NCBI RefSeq assembly: GCF_954871325.1
Contig: NC_088775.1
Location: 68,487,561-68,551,560 of the forward strand
Source: Gordionus sp. m RMFG-2023
Lineage: Eukaryota; Nematomorpha; Gordioida; Chordodea; Parachordodidae
Direction: 5' to 3'
DNA length: 64,000 nt
In this document: one piece after another, positions 1-12,857 of the stretch
How the letters are laid out: every line of letters starts with the position of its first letter
How positions within the stretch are numbered: the first letter of the stretch is position 1
The notes under the pieces: model-generated
The model's input: the letters and a program-made list of their open reading frames with translations, nothing else
The model's database searches: none
What the model was told of the DNA's origin: nothing
Made by a program: the position numbers and the translations under genes

Positions 1-553
1 TACTTAGTTATATTATATAAAATAAAATAAAATAATTAATATTACAATAAAATGTTGTTTTAAATTGGAATCTGAAGATTTTGACAATATAATACTTTTT
101 GGCCACATTTTACACTTAATAAGCATTGATTTAGTTCCTTCAATATAGGATTTTACTATAAAACATTTATCATATTTGGCCATGGTAATGATAATTCATC
201 GGATTTTGGATTTTCCGAATCAGATGATGAGGATTAAATAATAATATCCATGCTTATGCTAATCTATTAAATTAAAATATAAACAATAATATACAAATTA
301 ATAAACTATGTGTTAAAATAATTGAAATGTGAAAAGGAAATACACAGCCGATTAAAAAATATAAATAATAATTTTTTTAAAAAAATTCGGAAATATTAAA
401 TTTTTCAAATAAATAAAAATAAAAAGTATTTTTAAAATTGAACGAACGTTAAATTCAACGCGTTCACGTTCAAAGTTCGTCAAAAATAAAAGGAACGCCG
501 TTCATCATTTTTTTTAAAAAAACGAACTTCGTTTATTATTAAAAGAAGCCCTA
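1..553 (+). mobile_element. Right end of a hAT-like element, cut by the window edge
   Basis: A short acidic reading frame ends at a stop at 236-238 (last residues SESDDED), like the acidic tails of many BED-type hAT transposases. From about 438 to 535 the sequence is full of GAACG/CGTTC motifs in both orientations. This is the subterminal pattern seen at the ends of hAT-3 in this window, where the motif is CGAAT. The block closes at about 545-553 with GAAGCCCTA, which resembles the TAGGCCTA end of hAT-3. The other end lies outside the window, so neither TIR pairing nor a target duplication can be tested. It could instead be an unrelated repeat. Confidence 0.33.
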
Positions 554-859
554 AATGTAGTTCCAGTAGTATTTGATCAAGCTCAAACTATAACATCAAT
601 AGATTTAACATCTAATAAGGAAGATATTAAATGCTGCTGGGTTCAATAGTATAGATAACATTGGACTGGTGGTTTCAAAAGACTGTTGATATACATTAGA
701 AATGCTTAATTATGATCCTTCCATTCAGAATTTTTTTTAAACATAATACTGCAATTTGTTGTCATGGGTCTGGTCGGCTTGGTCGAAAACCCACAAGGTT
801 TAAGCCGAAAAAACGACCTTAAACCAAAGCCACCGTAGGTCAGACTGACTCGACCCAAT
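554..859. other. Gene-poor stretch with a short ORF scrap and a GC-richer block
   Basis: One frame is open across 545-649 (34 codons) and its composition looks protein-like (it includes VVPVVFDQAQTITSIDLTSN), but I recognise no family and it has no start codon. It could be an exon remnant. At about 765-855 a GC-richer block contains GGGTCTGGTCGG and ends near GACTCGACCCA, with partial inverted symmetry. I found no partner for it in the window. Confidence 0.25.
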
Positions 860-1800
860 AGGCTAAAACCATTGGGTCTAATAATAAATTGACGCTTCCA
901 TTTTATTTTTCTCCAAGAGGAAAAAAAATTATAAAATTTATTTAAAAGTTTGTTAAAAGTTTTTGATACTAGAAAGATGTTCTAAAACCTCTGGATCTAG
1001 TAATAAATTGGATTGACATTAAGTTTTAGTCCAAAAGTAAAATAATTATGAAAATTTTTTAAAATTGTTTTAAGCTTAGTTAAAAGTTTTGATACTATAG
1101 AAAGATGTTCTAAAACCTTTGGATCTAGTAATAAATTGGCACTACCATCATGTTTTTTCCACGAGAAATAAATTTGTTTTAAACCTAGTTAAAAGGTTAT
1201 AATACTAAAAAGATGTTCTAAAACTTTGGGTTTAGTAATAAATTTGTACTGCTCTTATATTTTGCTCCCCGAGGAAAAAAATTATAAATTTTTCCAAAAT
1301 TTGTTTTAAGACTAGTTAAAAGTTTATTATAAAAAAGATATTCTAAAACCTTTGGATATAGTAATAAATTGACACTGCGATTATATTTTACTCCACGAGG
1401 AAAAACTATATGTGAAAACTTTTAAATTCAAAAGTTTTTGATACTAGAAAAATGTTCTAAAACCTTTAGGTACTACCATTATATTTTACTCCGTGAGGAA
1501 GAGAATTTATTAAAATTTTTAAAACTTTGTTTTAAGCCTAGTTAAAAGTTTTGATACTAGAGATGTTCTAAAATCTTTGAGTTTAATAATAAATTGGCAT
1601 TGCAATTATATTTTACACCACGAGGAAAAAGAAATTATGAAAATTTTTTAAAACTTTATAGTTACAAATTTTTGATACTAAAATGATATTTTGAAACCAA
1701 AGTTTTTTACTAGAAAGATGTTTTTGAAATCTTTGGGTCTTATAATAAATTGGCACTGCCATTATATTTTATTACACGAAGAAAAAGATATTTGTTTAAT
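860..1800. repeat. Diverged minisatellite, about 8 units of roughly 105-130 bp
   Basis: A unit built around 'ggatctagtaataaattggc', then 'tattttactccacgaggaaa', then 'agttaaaagtttttgatact' and 'agatgttctaaaacctttgg' recurs near 873, 992, 1119, 1228, 1352, 1464, 1577 and 1734. Copies differ by many substitutions and small indels, and the unit near 1464 has lost its core. No reading frame is kept across units, so it is non-coding. The divergence indicates an old array. Confidence 0.82.
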
Positions 1801-2655
1801 AATAAAAGGTATTCGTCGGCAAATATTACAGATTTAATTTAATTCTATATTGCAGATAGGAAATAATAAAAAATATTTATTAAAAATTTTGCACATTTTT
1901 TATATGTCATATTTTGCCATTTTTTCTATGAATTATATATGCAAGTGATATATTATGTCAACAAAACATTGTCCAATAAAATAATGGAATATTGATATAA
2001 ATTATCCTATAGGAAACATAATAAATCAATTAGTCTACCCTCAGGTTTAGGGCTTGTTGGGGCAAAAATTTATTTTTGCTAGAATCAATCTTGAGAAAAC
2101 AAAATTATATAGGTATAAATTTAGGTAAGTGTTTGGGCTATTTCATAATATTTTATAGATATACAATTATTATCAAACGTAAGATGATTTTGGCAAACAT
2201 AACGCAGACTAGCCCGTGCAAGATTTTTCTTGGCCTTCGGATAGATCATCTTTAAAAGAATCTTCATTCAGATCCTTATCAATTTTTTTTTATATCCTTA
2301 TCAGAATTTAATCTTATATGTGTGTTGTTTTTTAAAGGAATCAAGTCTTTCTTTTCATTGTCAAGTTCTTTTTACAAACTAAAAATAAATTCAAGTTTTC
2401 TCTCTTTGGTTGACCTCTGATTTTATCCAGAGCCTATCCAATTTAAGCAGCTGGTGAATTATTGCTGATAGTATATATTTACCTTTATAGATGTGTTCAA
2501 ATCTAGATAATAATATAATCAAAATATGCTTTTAAATAAAAAAAATTAACTGTATACGTTTTATCTATGTCTTGCAGGATTGCATTATAAATGGCTTACA
2601 AAATTTGAAATTATTCAGAGCCATTTTTTAAAGTTCTAATATTATAATTGTAATA
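1801..2655. other. AT-rich sequence without a recognisable gene
   Basis: No open frame or known motif stands out. The minus strand of about 2210-2270 has a short protein-like stretch (LNEDSFKDDLSEGQEKSC) that I cannot assign. The sequence runs up to the 8-bp target duplication of hAT-1 at 2656-2663. Confidence 0.3.
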
Positions 2656-2734
2656 CTATATAACAGTGACGAAGCTTCAGGTTCACTACTAGGGAAGCAA
2701 TCAAAAAAAAAATTTATTTTTATTTTAGTCAAAC

Positions 2735-3846
2735 TCAAACCATAAAAACATTAAGATTTATGAATAAGTGGTATTCGTCTTTGTTTTTGAGTAAAATAAT
2801 AGTACTGCATTCATTATAAAAGTTATCGCTAGATTTTAAATTTTTTAATAATTTTTTTTCAATCGAAATCAAAGATAGATTCGATATTCGATTTTGGCTC
2901 ATCCTGTTACTACAATAAGATTTGATTCTTTTTAAAGATGAAAAACTCCGTTCTGCACTTGCTGTTGTTGAAGCCAAAGTTAAGATGAATTTGCATAATT
3001 TAAAAAACTCTTTAAAACTTTTCATCAAATCAGTGCATATTAAAAATTCAAGCATTTCATTAACATTCTTTTTCTTTCTAAATTCAACATCCCGAAACAC
3101 TACCTTTAATTCGGTATCCAGCTTGTGTAAGTCGAAAAATTGAGAATAAGTGTCGTTTAAATTATCTAATAAATATTTTGGGAAATTTTGATTATTTGGA
3201 AGAATTTACTAATATCTAACAATTCGACAAATTTAATATTTTTTGGTGTAAGACATATGAAATAGAATTAATCAAATCATTTTGAATATCACTTGATAGT
3301 CCAATAAAAACTGCACTATTTCTAAATGATGTTTCAATAGTAAATTTTCTTCCGCGAGCAAATAAATTGATTCAATATAATTTCCTCTATTTACTGAATT
3401 AGATGATTCATCATCACCACGGAATACGTCCTGAATTCCAAGAAAACATATAGAGTAGATCAATATTTTTAATATTTCTCTATTTTAGTTGACTTTAGAA
3501 TTACGCTGTTCGATTGATATTTTGCGCATCGAATCTATCATATTTTCAATACGATTTTGTCCAAATGTTTTTAATTGAATCATCGATTGCAAATGAGCGG
3601 TTGATTCTTCATGCCGTTTAACTGCCTTTGAAAAATTATTCATATTCGAAAACCATTATCATTCCAAACATATTTTTCCTTTGGGAATAATAGGCATGAC
3701 CAACAATATAGAGAATTAGAAAATTCACATCCAGTGAGCCATTTATATTTTTCATATTTATTGATAGAAAAATTACGGATACAAGTTTTGATTTCTTTTT
3801 TTAAGTTTTGTAAAATTGGGTTTGGTCTTCCTTTTTCAATAATCAA
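2735..3846 (-). pseudogene. hAT-1 transposase remnant (TTF finger plus C-terminal dimerisation region)
   Basis: In minus-strand order the sequence encodes a TTF-type zinc-finger segment (3640-3846; WLTGCEFSNSLYCWSCLLFP), then SKAVKRHEESTAH, then NRGNYIESIYLLAEENLLL (3272-3463), the usual start of the DUF4371 hAT core. Next comes a jump, near 3170-3250, straight to the C-terminal region with ASTTASAERSFSSLKRIKSY (2735-3100). The RNase H-like catalytic core with its acidic residues is absent. There is a stop near 3480 and there are frame changes between segments. In intact relatives this protein cuts and pastes the element in the nucleus; this copy cannot. Family assignment is firm; exact exon limits are not. 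Confidence 0.8.
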
Positions 3847-4099
3847 TTTTTCGCATCAAAATTTCTTGAGCTAAATGATAATGTTAATAAATTTTCAATT
3901 ATACATTTACAATTATTAAACATTAATTAATGATTTTAAAAACAAAAATTTTTTATTAAAAGAAAGGAAAAAATATTATATAAAAAAATTTCTTTCTCTT
4001 TTATTTATTAAAAAAATAAGCATTTTTTTATTTGCTTCCCCAATGCTTATTTTTTAATGGTAAAATTACACAATACCATGGCATGACTTTCTCTTTATT

Positions 4100-4256
4100 T
4101 ATTAAAAAAAATAAGCAATATTAAATTTGCTTCCCTCATGTATATTTTTTTTTAACGTATTAAAAATAATAATAACTTTTTAACGTAGTAAAAATAATAG
4201 TATTTCTTAATATAGTAAAAATAATATTAATTTTTTAACGTTATAAAAATTATATT
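4100..4256. repeat. ~30-bp minisatellite, left half, split by hAT-2
   Basis: Units of the form 'tttttaacgtagtaaaaataat' recur about four times here. The array resumes at 17392-17480 on the other side of hAT-2 ('aatctttttaacgttataaa' and variants). hAT-2 therefore inserted into this array, which lies inside hAT-1. Confidence 0.7.
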
Positions 4257-4455
4257 TAGTGAAGATCAACGGTCCGGTCCTATCGGTCTTACGGGACCGG
4301 ACCGATTGTCGGACCGATCTCTTTGTTGAGGACCGTGGTCCGGACCGGTCTTTTATTAATATTTAAGTTTAGTATTCAATTAATATAATTTTTTTGTATA
4401 TTTTATTATTGTTCTAGAGGAGTTATTTTAGATTTTGTTAATTTTTTTTTACAAT

Positions 4456-4937
4456 ATGAAAACCATAAGTTTGTCCAAGAAACATTTTACTTATAGTCCC
4501 AATAAAAAACATAGAATATGTGTTCACTGTAATACCAAATTTAACATATCGTCAGCAACAAGTAACAAAATAATTGTTTATAATTTTTTAAGCAATAAAT
4601 TAATCAAAATAAGCAGTATTATTATTAAAATATTTTGGTTATTATTTATATATCTATTTTTTCTTAAGAAACTGTCTGAATAATTCATTGTCAAAATAAT
4701 TTAACCTTATTCTTAATAAAATAATTAGGTACATTAAGCAGACATCTGATAAAACATAAAATATATACTTCTAATGATGAAAATGGAAATATCTCAAAAA
4801 CACAATCTACTCTTAATTTTAATATGCCTCCACAAGCACAAAATCACTTTCTTCAATACCATTGGATAAATTTCAAACTGAACATATGAACCAATTAATA
4901 ATAAAAAGGGTAATAATGGACTCTCTGCCAATGAGGA
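4456..4937 (+). pseudogene. hAT-2 transposase, 5' part (BED zinc finger)
   Basis: The ATG at 4456 begins MKTISLSKKHFTYSPNKKH. A BED-type finger follows: C-x2-C (CVHC) before an intron and H-x3-H (RHLIKH) after it. The intron 4562-4728 (GT...AG, 167 nt) must be removed to bring the Cys and His pairs together, giving SATSTLSRHLIKHK across the junction. Exon 2 runs to 4937, where gypsy-1 interrupts. A frameshift lies near 4850; past it the frame reads PLDKFQTEHMNQLIIK and continues without change into 14794. The BED finger is the DNA-binding domain that recognises the element's ends. Confidence 0.78.
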
Positions 4938-5124
4938 TGTTGATTGATTTAAATTTGAATATTGTTTATTTTATATATTAACTATTTAAGTTGATTGTTT
5001 AATATGTTCAATTAACTTTATATATATATATATATAATGTTTTTAGATAAAAATATATAGTAATAAATTTGATTTAAATTTAAATAGTAATAGTTGATAT
5101 AAGTCCTTTCTTTTATTTCTTTTA
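4938..5124 (+). repeat. Gypsy-1 left LTR
   Basis: A 187-bp direct repeat of 14602-14788, with differences mainly in the (TA)n tract. It begins TGTTGATTG and ends TTTCTTTTA, and the GAGGA duplication lies immediately to its left. Confidence 0.9.
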
Positions 5125-5400
5125 TACGGTGGTACGTTTTTCGTTTTAAATTAAAGTTAAATGATAAAAGTTTTAAAAAAAAATTAAAAAATATCCTTAC
5201 CTTGAATTCTTTAGTAAAAATAAAAAGTAAACGAATTACTTATCAAATTCGTCGTTCGATATTGGAGATGATATAAGGACAAATAAAATTTTTTTGACTT
5301 TTCTTTTCGATAGTCAAAATTTTATCCAAATTTACAAAATTATAAAAGGTAAAAAAATTTTATTAAGAATAAATATTTGTTAACTTCTTGTTTCTTTTAT
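5125..5400 (+). other. Gypsy-1 leader region next to the left LTR
   Basis: This stretch matches the reverse complement of about 12345-12630, the leader of the minus-strand copy, so it belongs to the same family. The minus-strand copy shows a primer-binding-site-like TGGTGCCCCGGTTACGG directly after its LTR end. Homology between the two leaders stops near 5350. Confidence 0.6.
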
Positions 5401-5519
5401 GGCGCCCTGTTATGTTTTTGTAAAAAAAAAAAAAGAATAAAATATAGAAAATTTGCCTAAAATTAAAATAAAAAAGTATAAATTAAATTAAATTTGAAAT
5501 TGATGACTACCTTATTTAT

Positions 5520-5995
5520 TGATTTGACTACCTATTGTGACGATTGCTTAATCCATTGAGATGACTCTATTTATATGTCTACCTATTGTGACGATTGCTT
5601 AATCCATTGAGATGACTCTATTTATATGTCTACCTATTGTGACGATTGCTTAATCCATTGAGATGACTCTATTTATATGACTACCTATTGTGATGACTAT
5701 CTAACCTATGGAGATTGCTTAACCTATGGAGATGACTACCTATTATGACTACCTTATCTATTGTGACTACCTAATCTACTGAGATGACTATCTAACCTAT
5801 GGAGACTGCTTAACCTATGGAGATGACTACCTATTATGACTACCTTATCTATTGTGACTACCTAATCTACTGAGATGACTATCTAACCTATGGAGACTGC
5901 GTAACCTATGGAGATGACTATCTATTGTGACTACCTTATTTATTGTGACTGCCTAATCTATTGATATGACCAATGCCTAATCTATGGAGATGTTA
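5520..5995. repeat. Minisatellite inside gypsy-1: 51-bp units, then ~91-bp units
   Basis: A 51-bp unit containing 'ttgtgacgattgcttaatcc' repeats three times almost without change (about 5530-5690). It passes into a related ~91-bp unit built from 'gatgactatctaacctatgg' and 'gactaccttatctattgtga', repeated two to three times up to about 5950. All units are variations on a 'gatgactacctat' theme. Stop codons occur in every frame, so no coding role is evident. Confidence 0.85.
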
Positions 5996-5999
5996 GCAC

Positions 6000-6430
6000 G
6001 TTCTTTCATGCAAAAAGCTTCTTTCTTCATGGTGTCCCGGCTCTGGATGTTGGACTGGAATATGATAACCAGCACCTAACCTAATGTGACAACCTAGGAA
6101 GAACTGATATGGAAGTTGAACGATAGGTTATGAATTCTATTTTGTGAGACCAATGATATTAAAGTGTAATTAAAACATATGAATTAAAAGGGATTGATTT
6201 AAATAACCCTTATAAGTAATACTTAATATGATAAAAATGTTTTTGAAATAAAGCTTTTGAAGACAAAAGGTTATGTAAAAATTAAACATTATTATTTTAG
6301 AAAAATATTGTGTGAAATTTAAATTTTTTTTTAAGAGAGGGAAATGTGCATAATATTTGCATATTTTAACCTCGGAGATTGAAAATAAATAAAAATAAAT
6401 TAAGTATTAAAACGCTACTAATTAAATATG
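6000..6430. other. Unassigned internal stretch of gypsy-1
   Basis: This links the minisatellite with the plus-strand 3' tail. I see no match to the rest of the family and no long open frame. Confidence 0.3.
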
Positions 6431-7242
6431 GAAACGCTAAAAAATGTAAAACGCAAAAAATATAAAACGCTAAAAATATAAAACGCTAAAAGTATAAAAC
6501 GCTATGATTAACTTAACACCTAAAAAATAATATAATAATTTATCATTCCTTATTCTGGATTAAAATTTTATTCCTTATTCCATAAATTATCATTCCTTAT
6601 TACATATTGTTCCGAAATTCAAAATTTTATTTGTGCATATTATTCATATATTTGATTTGATCAACTATTCCAAATTACATATTCCGACTTATTCCAAATT
6701 CCAATATTCGACTGGATTAATTATGAAACATGATAATAACAATTTTGAGAAATGTGAACAACATACGATAAGGATATCAAGCCAACGATAACGTTCAACG
6801 ATTTTATCAAACCTACGCGATTGATTCAAGCCTACAAAAAACGTACAAACTCACGCAACTCTAATAAACGATTTTATCAAACCTACGTGATAGAATCAAG
6901 CCTACGAGAACATTTGAGACTTATGCGCTAACCAAGATGAAACCGAGTACAATCGAAACGGGAAAAAAACTTCTGGGACAACAAGCTCTCGATGACTGCT
7001 GAGAAGAAGCTTAGTTCTTTGTAGAAGAGGGGGAATGTTGATTGATTATATATTTAAATAAATTTAAATTTGAATAGTTAATTTTAGTTTTATTTTAATA
7101 TTGTTTATTTTTAAAATATATTAACGTTGATTGTTTAATATGTTAAAAACTTTATATATATAGATACTAAAAAGAAATAATAGATATAATAAAATTTGAT
7201 TTAAAAAAAAGAATTAATTTAAATAGTTTCTTAAATCTAAAA
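6430..7242 (+). other. Plus-strand 3' tail and LTR-like segment of the gypsy-1 family
   Basis: 6430-7033 matches 13975-14601, including the short 'tataaaacgctaaaa' repeats, the 'tcattccttattctgga' block and the purine tract AGAAGAGGGGGAA. It is followed by an LTR-like segment (7034-7242) starting TGTTGATTGATT. The end of that segment is inverted relative to 12640-12680. This marks the left edge of the inverted inner body. Confidence 0.7.
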
Positions 7243-10200
7243 CTGTATGAATAATATGCACGAATAAAATTTTGAATTTCGGAACAATAAAATATGTAAT
7301 AAGGAATGATAATTTATGGAATAAGGAATAAAATCCAGAATAAGGAATGATAAATCATAATGATTATTATATTATTTTTTAGGTGTTAAGTTAATCATAG
7401 CGTTTTATACTTTTAGCGTTTTAGCGTTTTATATTTTTTGCGTTTTATATTTAAATTTTAAGCACGTAATCTTTTAAGTAATCAGGTTTATTTTTAATTC
7501 TTATTGGTCTAGTAATTGGTATCTTAATCTCATACTTTGTGTCCACACTTCCCCCCTTAGAGGAATTTTTAGGGTCAATTTCATAATATTTTAAACTGTT
7601 GTAACATTCTCTTTTCCTTAACTGATCAAGATGCCTACTTACTATCCCTTTATCAGTATAAACTTGAAACATGGTGTTACTCTCTTTAAGTTTGATGCTG
7701 CCTTTGCACCACGTATCATCACCCTGTTTCTTATACCAAACATAATCTCCTCTATTAAAAGTTCGATTTCGTGGTAACGACATGAAGACTTCACCAACTT
7801 TATCCTCCAAAGGTTTTAATAAATCCCACTTTATTCTAATGTCGCGGTTAAACATTCTTTTGGACGGTGTAACTCCCGTAGTGTCATTCGGCGTGTTTCT
7901 ATAGTTGAACAAAAATCTGTCCAGCGCAGTTTCTAAGTCAATCTTTGTGTTCCTTTTCATATGAGCTTTAAATGTTCTCACCATACGTTCAGCTTGTCCA
8001 TTAGATTGCTGATGATAGGCCGACGTTAGTACATGTTTTATACCATAATTGCTACAAAATTTTTCAAAATCTTTGCTCGTGAAATTGGTACCATTATCTG
8101 TAACAATGGTTTCAGGTATACCAAATAGTGAAATAGTTTTATAAATTTACTTTAACGTGAATTCAGTCGTAATACTCTTTACCGGAACTATAACCGGAAA
8201 TTTACTATAAGCATCAACGATTATCAACCAATTCTTTGTAAAAAACGGACCCGCATAATCTATGTGTATCCTTTCAAATGGTTTAGTTGCTGCTACCCAT
8301 GGATTTTGTATTTTCTTCGGATTGTCATGATAAATATTACAATCATCGCAACTTTTGACTTCCAAATCAATGTCGTTGACCATACCAGACCACCACATAC
8401 GATCTTTGGCTAAGGATTTAATTTTACCTGCTCCCAAATGACCTTCGTGTAACGCCTTCAGTATGTTCTTTCTCAGACTTGACGGAATTATTATTTTGTC
8501 GCTTTTGTACAGACAATCTTTAATGATACTTAGTTCTTGTTCAATATTTTCATAAATTTTATTTTGGATAGGCACATTATTTCTTATATCATTCATAACT
8601 TGAGATAATTCAAAATCTTTGGATGTTTTATCACGTATTCGGTCAAAACTAAGAGGCATATCGCCAAAGTCATTTATAATCGCGATATCATCAATAACGT
8701 CATCATCAATTACTTGTGGTAGTCTTGAGAGGCAATCGGGAACAACATTGTATTTACCAGCTTTATATCTGATGTTAAAGTCGTAACCCCCCAAAATTAT
8801 ACTCCACTTCTGTAACCTTAATGACATGGTGCTATTATCTTTGAGCCCTTTGGTGAAAATATGGATTAGCGGCTTATGATCCGTTATAATAGTGAACTTA
8901 CTCCCTATCAAGTATTCTTGAAATCTCTTGATAGCAAACATAATGGCCAAAGCTTCACGCTCAATATTGGTATAGTTTGTTTCGGATTTTGCTAAAGTTC
9001 TTGATGCAAAAGCTATCGGTTTTTCTTTGCCATCTTTTTCAGTGTGAAACAAAACAGCTCCTAAACCTCTTTTAGATGCATCAGTCGCAATTCCGATAGG
9101 TAGTTCAGGATTAAAGTACGTCAAAGCTGGAGGAAGACTAATCAATGTCTTTAGATCATCAAAACTTTTGGAGTGTTCTAAATTCCACTCCCATTTTTCT
9201 TTGTTAACAATCTTGTATAAAGGATCAGCTATTTCAGCGAAGTTGTTCAAAAATTTTCTATAGTACCCGGCCATACCTAGAAACGTTGACAATTCCGCGG
9301 CTGATTTTGGTTCCGGCATTTTAACGATCGCCTCGATCTTGTCATGGTTGGCGTGGATCCCCTTGGCGTCGATGTCGTGTCCTAAGAACCTTAGACTTTT
9401 TTTGAAAAATAAGCTTTTTGCAAAATTAGGCACTAAACCATTAGATAGTATTCTTTCAAAAACCTTCTTTATGTTGTTGAAATGAACTTCGTCACTACTT
9501 CCCGTAATTAGTAGATCATCAATATAAAATATGACATCTTTCATGTCACTGAAAATTTGATCCATAATTTGTTGAAAAATCGCAGATGAAGTCTTTAACC
9601 CAAAAGGAAGTCTGGTAAACCGGTAGTACCCCCTGTGTGTAGATATAGTTAATATGTCTCTGCAGGTTTCATCGATGGGAATTTATAGGAACGCATCCTT
9701 GAAATCTATCTTGGTGAACTTCTTCCCTTCCTTGAGCTTAGCGATAAGATCATTTATTCTTGGAAGTGGGTATCTGAAATCCTCAAGGGCTGGGTTGACA
9801 GTGTCTTTGAAGTCGGCGCAAACCCTAACGCTCCCATTATCCTTGTAGACAGCGGTTATCGGACTTGCCCATCGGACATCTGTTACAGGCTCAATGACTC
9901 CATCTCCTATCCATCTCATAAGTTCTCTAGTAACAGCGTCTATCTTTGAATAAGGTAACCGTCTAGGTGGTATGATTTTCGGTTTGGCATCGTTACGTAG
10001 ATATATCTTGACATTCCCTTTGTTAATCGGTTTTTTAGTCAGTTTAGATTCGCAATCTTTTATTAATTTCTTTATTTCATCTTCATAGTTGGTATCAATG
10101 TTTGCTATAAATTTGTTCAAAATATTACTAAAAGCATTAATCCACATACGTCCCAATAAAGCATTTTTATTAGATTTAACGATCACGGCTTGCAAGTGTT

Positions 10201-12680
10201 TGGTGATACCTTCGTAGGTTACTTTAACTTGAGTGACGCCAATAATTTTGATTAAGTTTCCATCATAAGCTGTGAGTTGTAGAGTGGACTTTTTAAGATC
10301 TTTAATACCTATTTGTTTAGCCATATCATGAGGTATAATTGTAAACTTGGATCCCGTATCAACCTGCATAGTAACAACAGCATCATTTACTTTTAAAGTG
10401 GTCATGAACGCATTATCATTAAGTTTAAACTCAGTTAAATTGTTGATATTAAAATCACTACCATTATTATTTTGTGTAGGGTTATATTTTTCTTCAACAA
10501 TCTCTTCAATGTTCATGTTACAATTGATGTTACTTTGATTCACGTCATTATATTGTAATGGTTTTCTTTGATTAATATTCTGATTATAATTTTTCCACGT
10601 ATTATTTTCTCCATTATTGTTGTTATTATAGGTTTGATATTGATAACCATATCGATTATTATATAGACTCTGATTTCTTTGATTGTTGTAAGACCAGGAA
10701 TTGTTTCTCCCATTATAATTATTGTTTTGCCAAGTACCTCTACCATAATTGTTTGAATTGTTATTGTATTGCCAGGCATTGTTTCTATTATAATTATTGT
10801 TGTGCCACATGGAGTTTCTTCCGTAATAGTTTGAATTGTTATTCGAAGATTGGTTATTACGAAAATTTCTAGAGTTACCCTCACTGTCTCGAAAAATATT
10901 GTTTTGATAGTTTCGGCTAGCACTATAATTAGGCCTAAAATCATTATAATTCCTCTTCTTAAAATCAAAATTTTCCTTATGAGTGTTACGACCATTATAA
11001 TTAAAATTATTTTCTTTAAAATTATTATGTTCATAATCATTAGAATTATTCTCATTATTACTAAAAGTACTTTTGCATGGTATTTTATCCATGTTTAAAT
11101 TGTAAAATTTTTTATTTTTATCCAATTTTTTATCATTGTCTACATAATTTGTATCGCTAACGTCCGGTTTAATATTGCTGCCATCTAGCTCCACTCCTAA
11201 TTTCATCATCTTATCTAAACCTTCGTGCTTATGTTTATTTAACTTCCTTCTGATATTATCATTTAAAGAACAAGTTATTAATTTCTCAATCATTCTTGTA
11301 TCGTTATCAAAATCGCATTTTTTATGAAGTTTTGAAATTCTAAAATAAAAAGTATGGAAGGACTCCTCGGCACCTTGTACCGCTAAGTTAAAGTTCTTTA
11401 TATTTACATTAATGTCCTCACTTGGAATTAACAGTTTCAATTTACCAAAAACAATATTAAAGTCTTTTAACTGTGCTTTAGAACATATCGACGTAACTTG
11501 GTCTACAATCTCAATTGGTAAGCTGCATAGTAGTGTCCTAACTTTAGATGAGTCTGACTCAATATGTCCTTTAAAGTATGTTAAGATAAGTCTCAGATAA
11601 TTTTCCTGATAACTTGGGAAATTTAGGAACATATTGAGTGTGTGTAAGAGTTAATTTTTCGTCCATGATATAATTTTATTTGAGTAAAGTAAACTTTCAA
11701 TATTTAAAATCGTAAAAGCAAAACATTGTAGTTCATTAAAATCAAATTTAAGTTGTCTAAAAATTTTAATTTTAATCAAGAGAATATGGTCCACTAAGTT
11801 TTAATAGTTTATCTATAAAAATTCTAATTCGAATTCGTAAAGAGGATTTAATCCACTAAGTTTCAATATAATTTGTCTGTGAAAAATTTAATACTAATTC
11901 GTGACTAAGTTTTTAGAAAAAAAAATTTATTGATATTCTATAAGTTAAACATTGCGTAAATTTATATTTAATAATGAAATATAGGGAAAATTTTCTTTAC
12001 CCTATAAATATAATGTCAAATATGTAAAGCATAAAGATATTTAAATTTTAATATTCAATAATTTTACAAAATATAAAAATATAATTATTGTCATCAAGAA
12101 TATAGGGTTTCCCATTTAGAGACATATATGCATCAATCATTTTTCGTAAAGATTTAAAATAAAAAACAATTTCGTTCGTCCTATTGTCACGGACATAAGA
12201 AAATTCTTTACATATTCCCATTTCTTTCAACATTTTATCAAAAATAACGTATTGAGGTATATTATAAGTTTTAAAACAAAACATCACGACGTAAAAATTG
12301 AAAGATTTAGATGAAAAAAATATTTTTTATCATATAACTCCTTTATTTATATATATATATATACTCTATTTTATTTTTTTATTTTTTTACCTTTTTATAA
12401 TTTTGTAAATTTGGATAAAATTTTGACTATCGAAAAGAAAAGTCAAAAAATTTTATTTGTCCTTTATCATCTCCCATATCGAACGACGAATTTGATAAGT
12501 AATTCCATTACCTTTTATTTTTTACAAAAGAATTCAAGGTAAGGATATTTTTTTTTTAACTTTTATTATTTAACTTTATTTTATTTTTTGAAAGAAAAAC
12601 GAAAAACGTACCACCGTAACCGGGGCACCATAAAAGAAAGTGTTTTAAATTTAAGAAACTATTTAAATTAATTCTTTTTT
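7243..12680 (-). mobile_element. Inverted gag-pol body of the gypsy-1 family
   Basis: Fossil gag-pol of a Ty3/gypsy element on the minus strand. Parts in reading order: leader with a primer-binding-site-like TGGTGCCCCGG; gag with a long Asn/Tyr-rich tail (about 10.5-11.6 kb); aspartic protease with DTGSK (about 10.3 kb); reverse transcriptase with an F/Y-x-D-D box read as YIDD (about 9.4-9.9 kb); RNase H with TDASKRG (about 8.8-9.1 kb); integrase with a zinc-binding region and DYAGPF (about 7.45-8.5 kb). Its 3' part is almost identical to 12858-13976 on the other strand, so duplication or inversion was recent. Broken, with two or three breaks. This body supplies most of the coding content of the composite. 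Confidence 0.85.
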
Positions 12681-12684
12681 TATT

Positions 12685-12857
12685 GAATTTGAATATTGTT
12701 TATTTTATATATTAACTATTTAAGTTGATTATTTAATATGTTCAATTAACTTTATATATATATATATAATGTTTTTAGATAAAAAATATATAGTAATAAA
12801 TTTGATTTAAATTTAAATAGTAATAGTTGATTTAAGTCCTTTCTTTTATTTCTTTTA
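12685..12857 (+). repeat. Third LTR copy (partial), inside gypsy-1
   Basis: It aligns with the outer LTRs from 'aatttgaatattg' to their common end TTTCTTTTA. Integrase-coding sequence follows directly instead of a leader. Confidence 0.75.

Noticed and set aside
4257-4370. GGACCG-rich block as a regulatory island or promoter
   Set aside because: An equivalent block lies at 17262-17385 at the other end of hAT-2, and both sit directly inside the terminal duplication; they are subterminal transposon repeats.
10540-11055. 171-codon Ile-rich frame on the minus strand
   Set aside because: Frame-shifted shadow of the Asn/Tyr-rich gag tail of gypsy-1; Asn codons (AAT/AAC) read out of frame give Ile and Thr.
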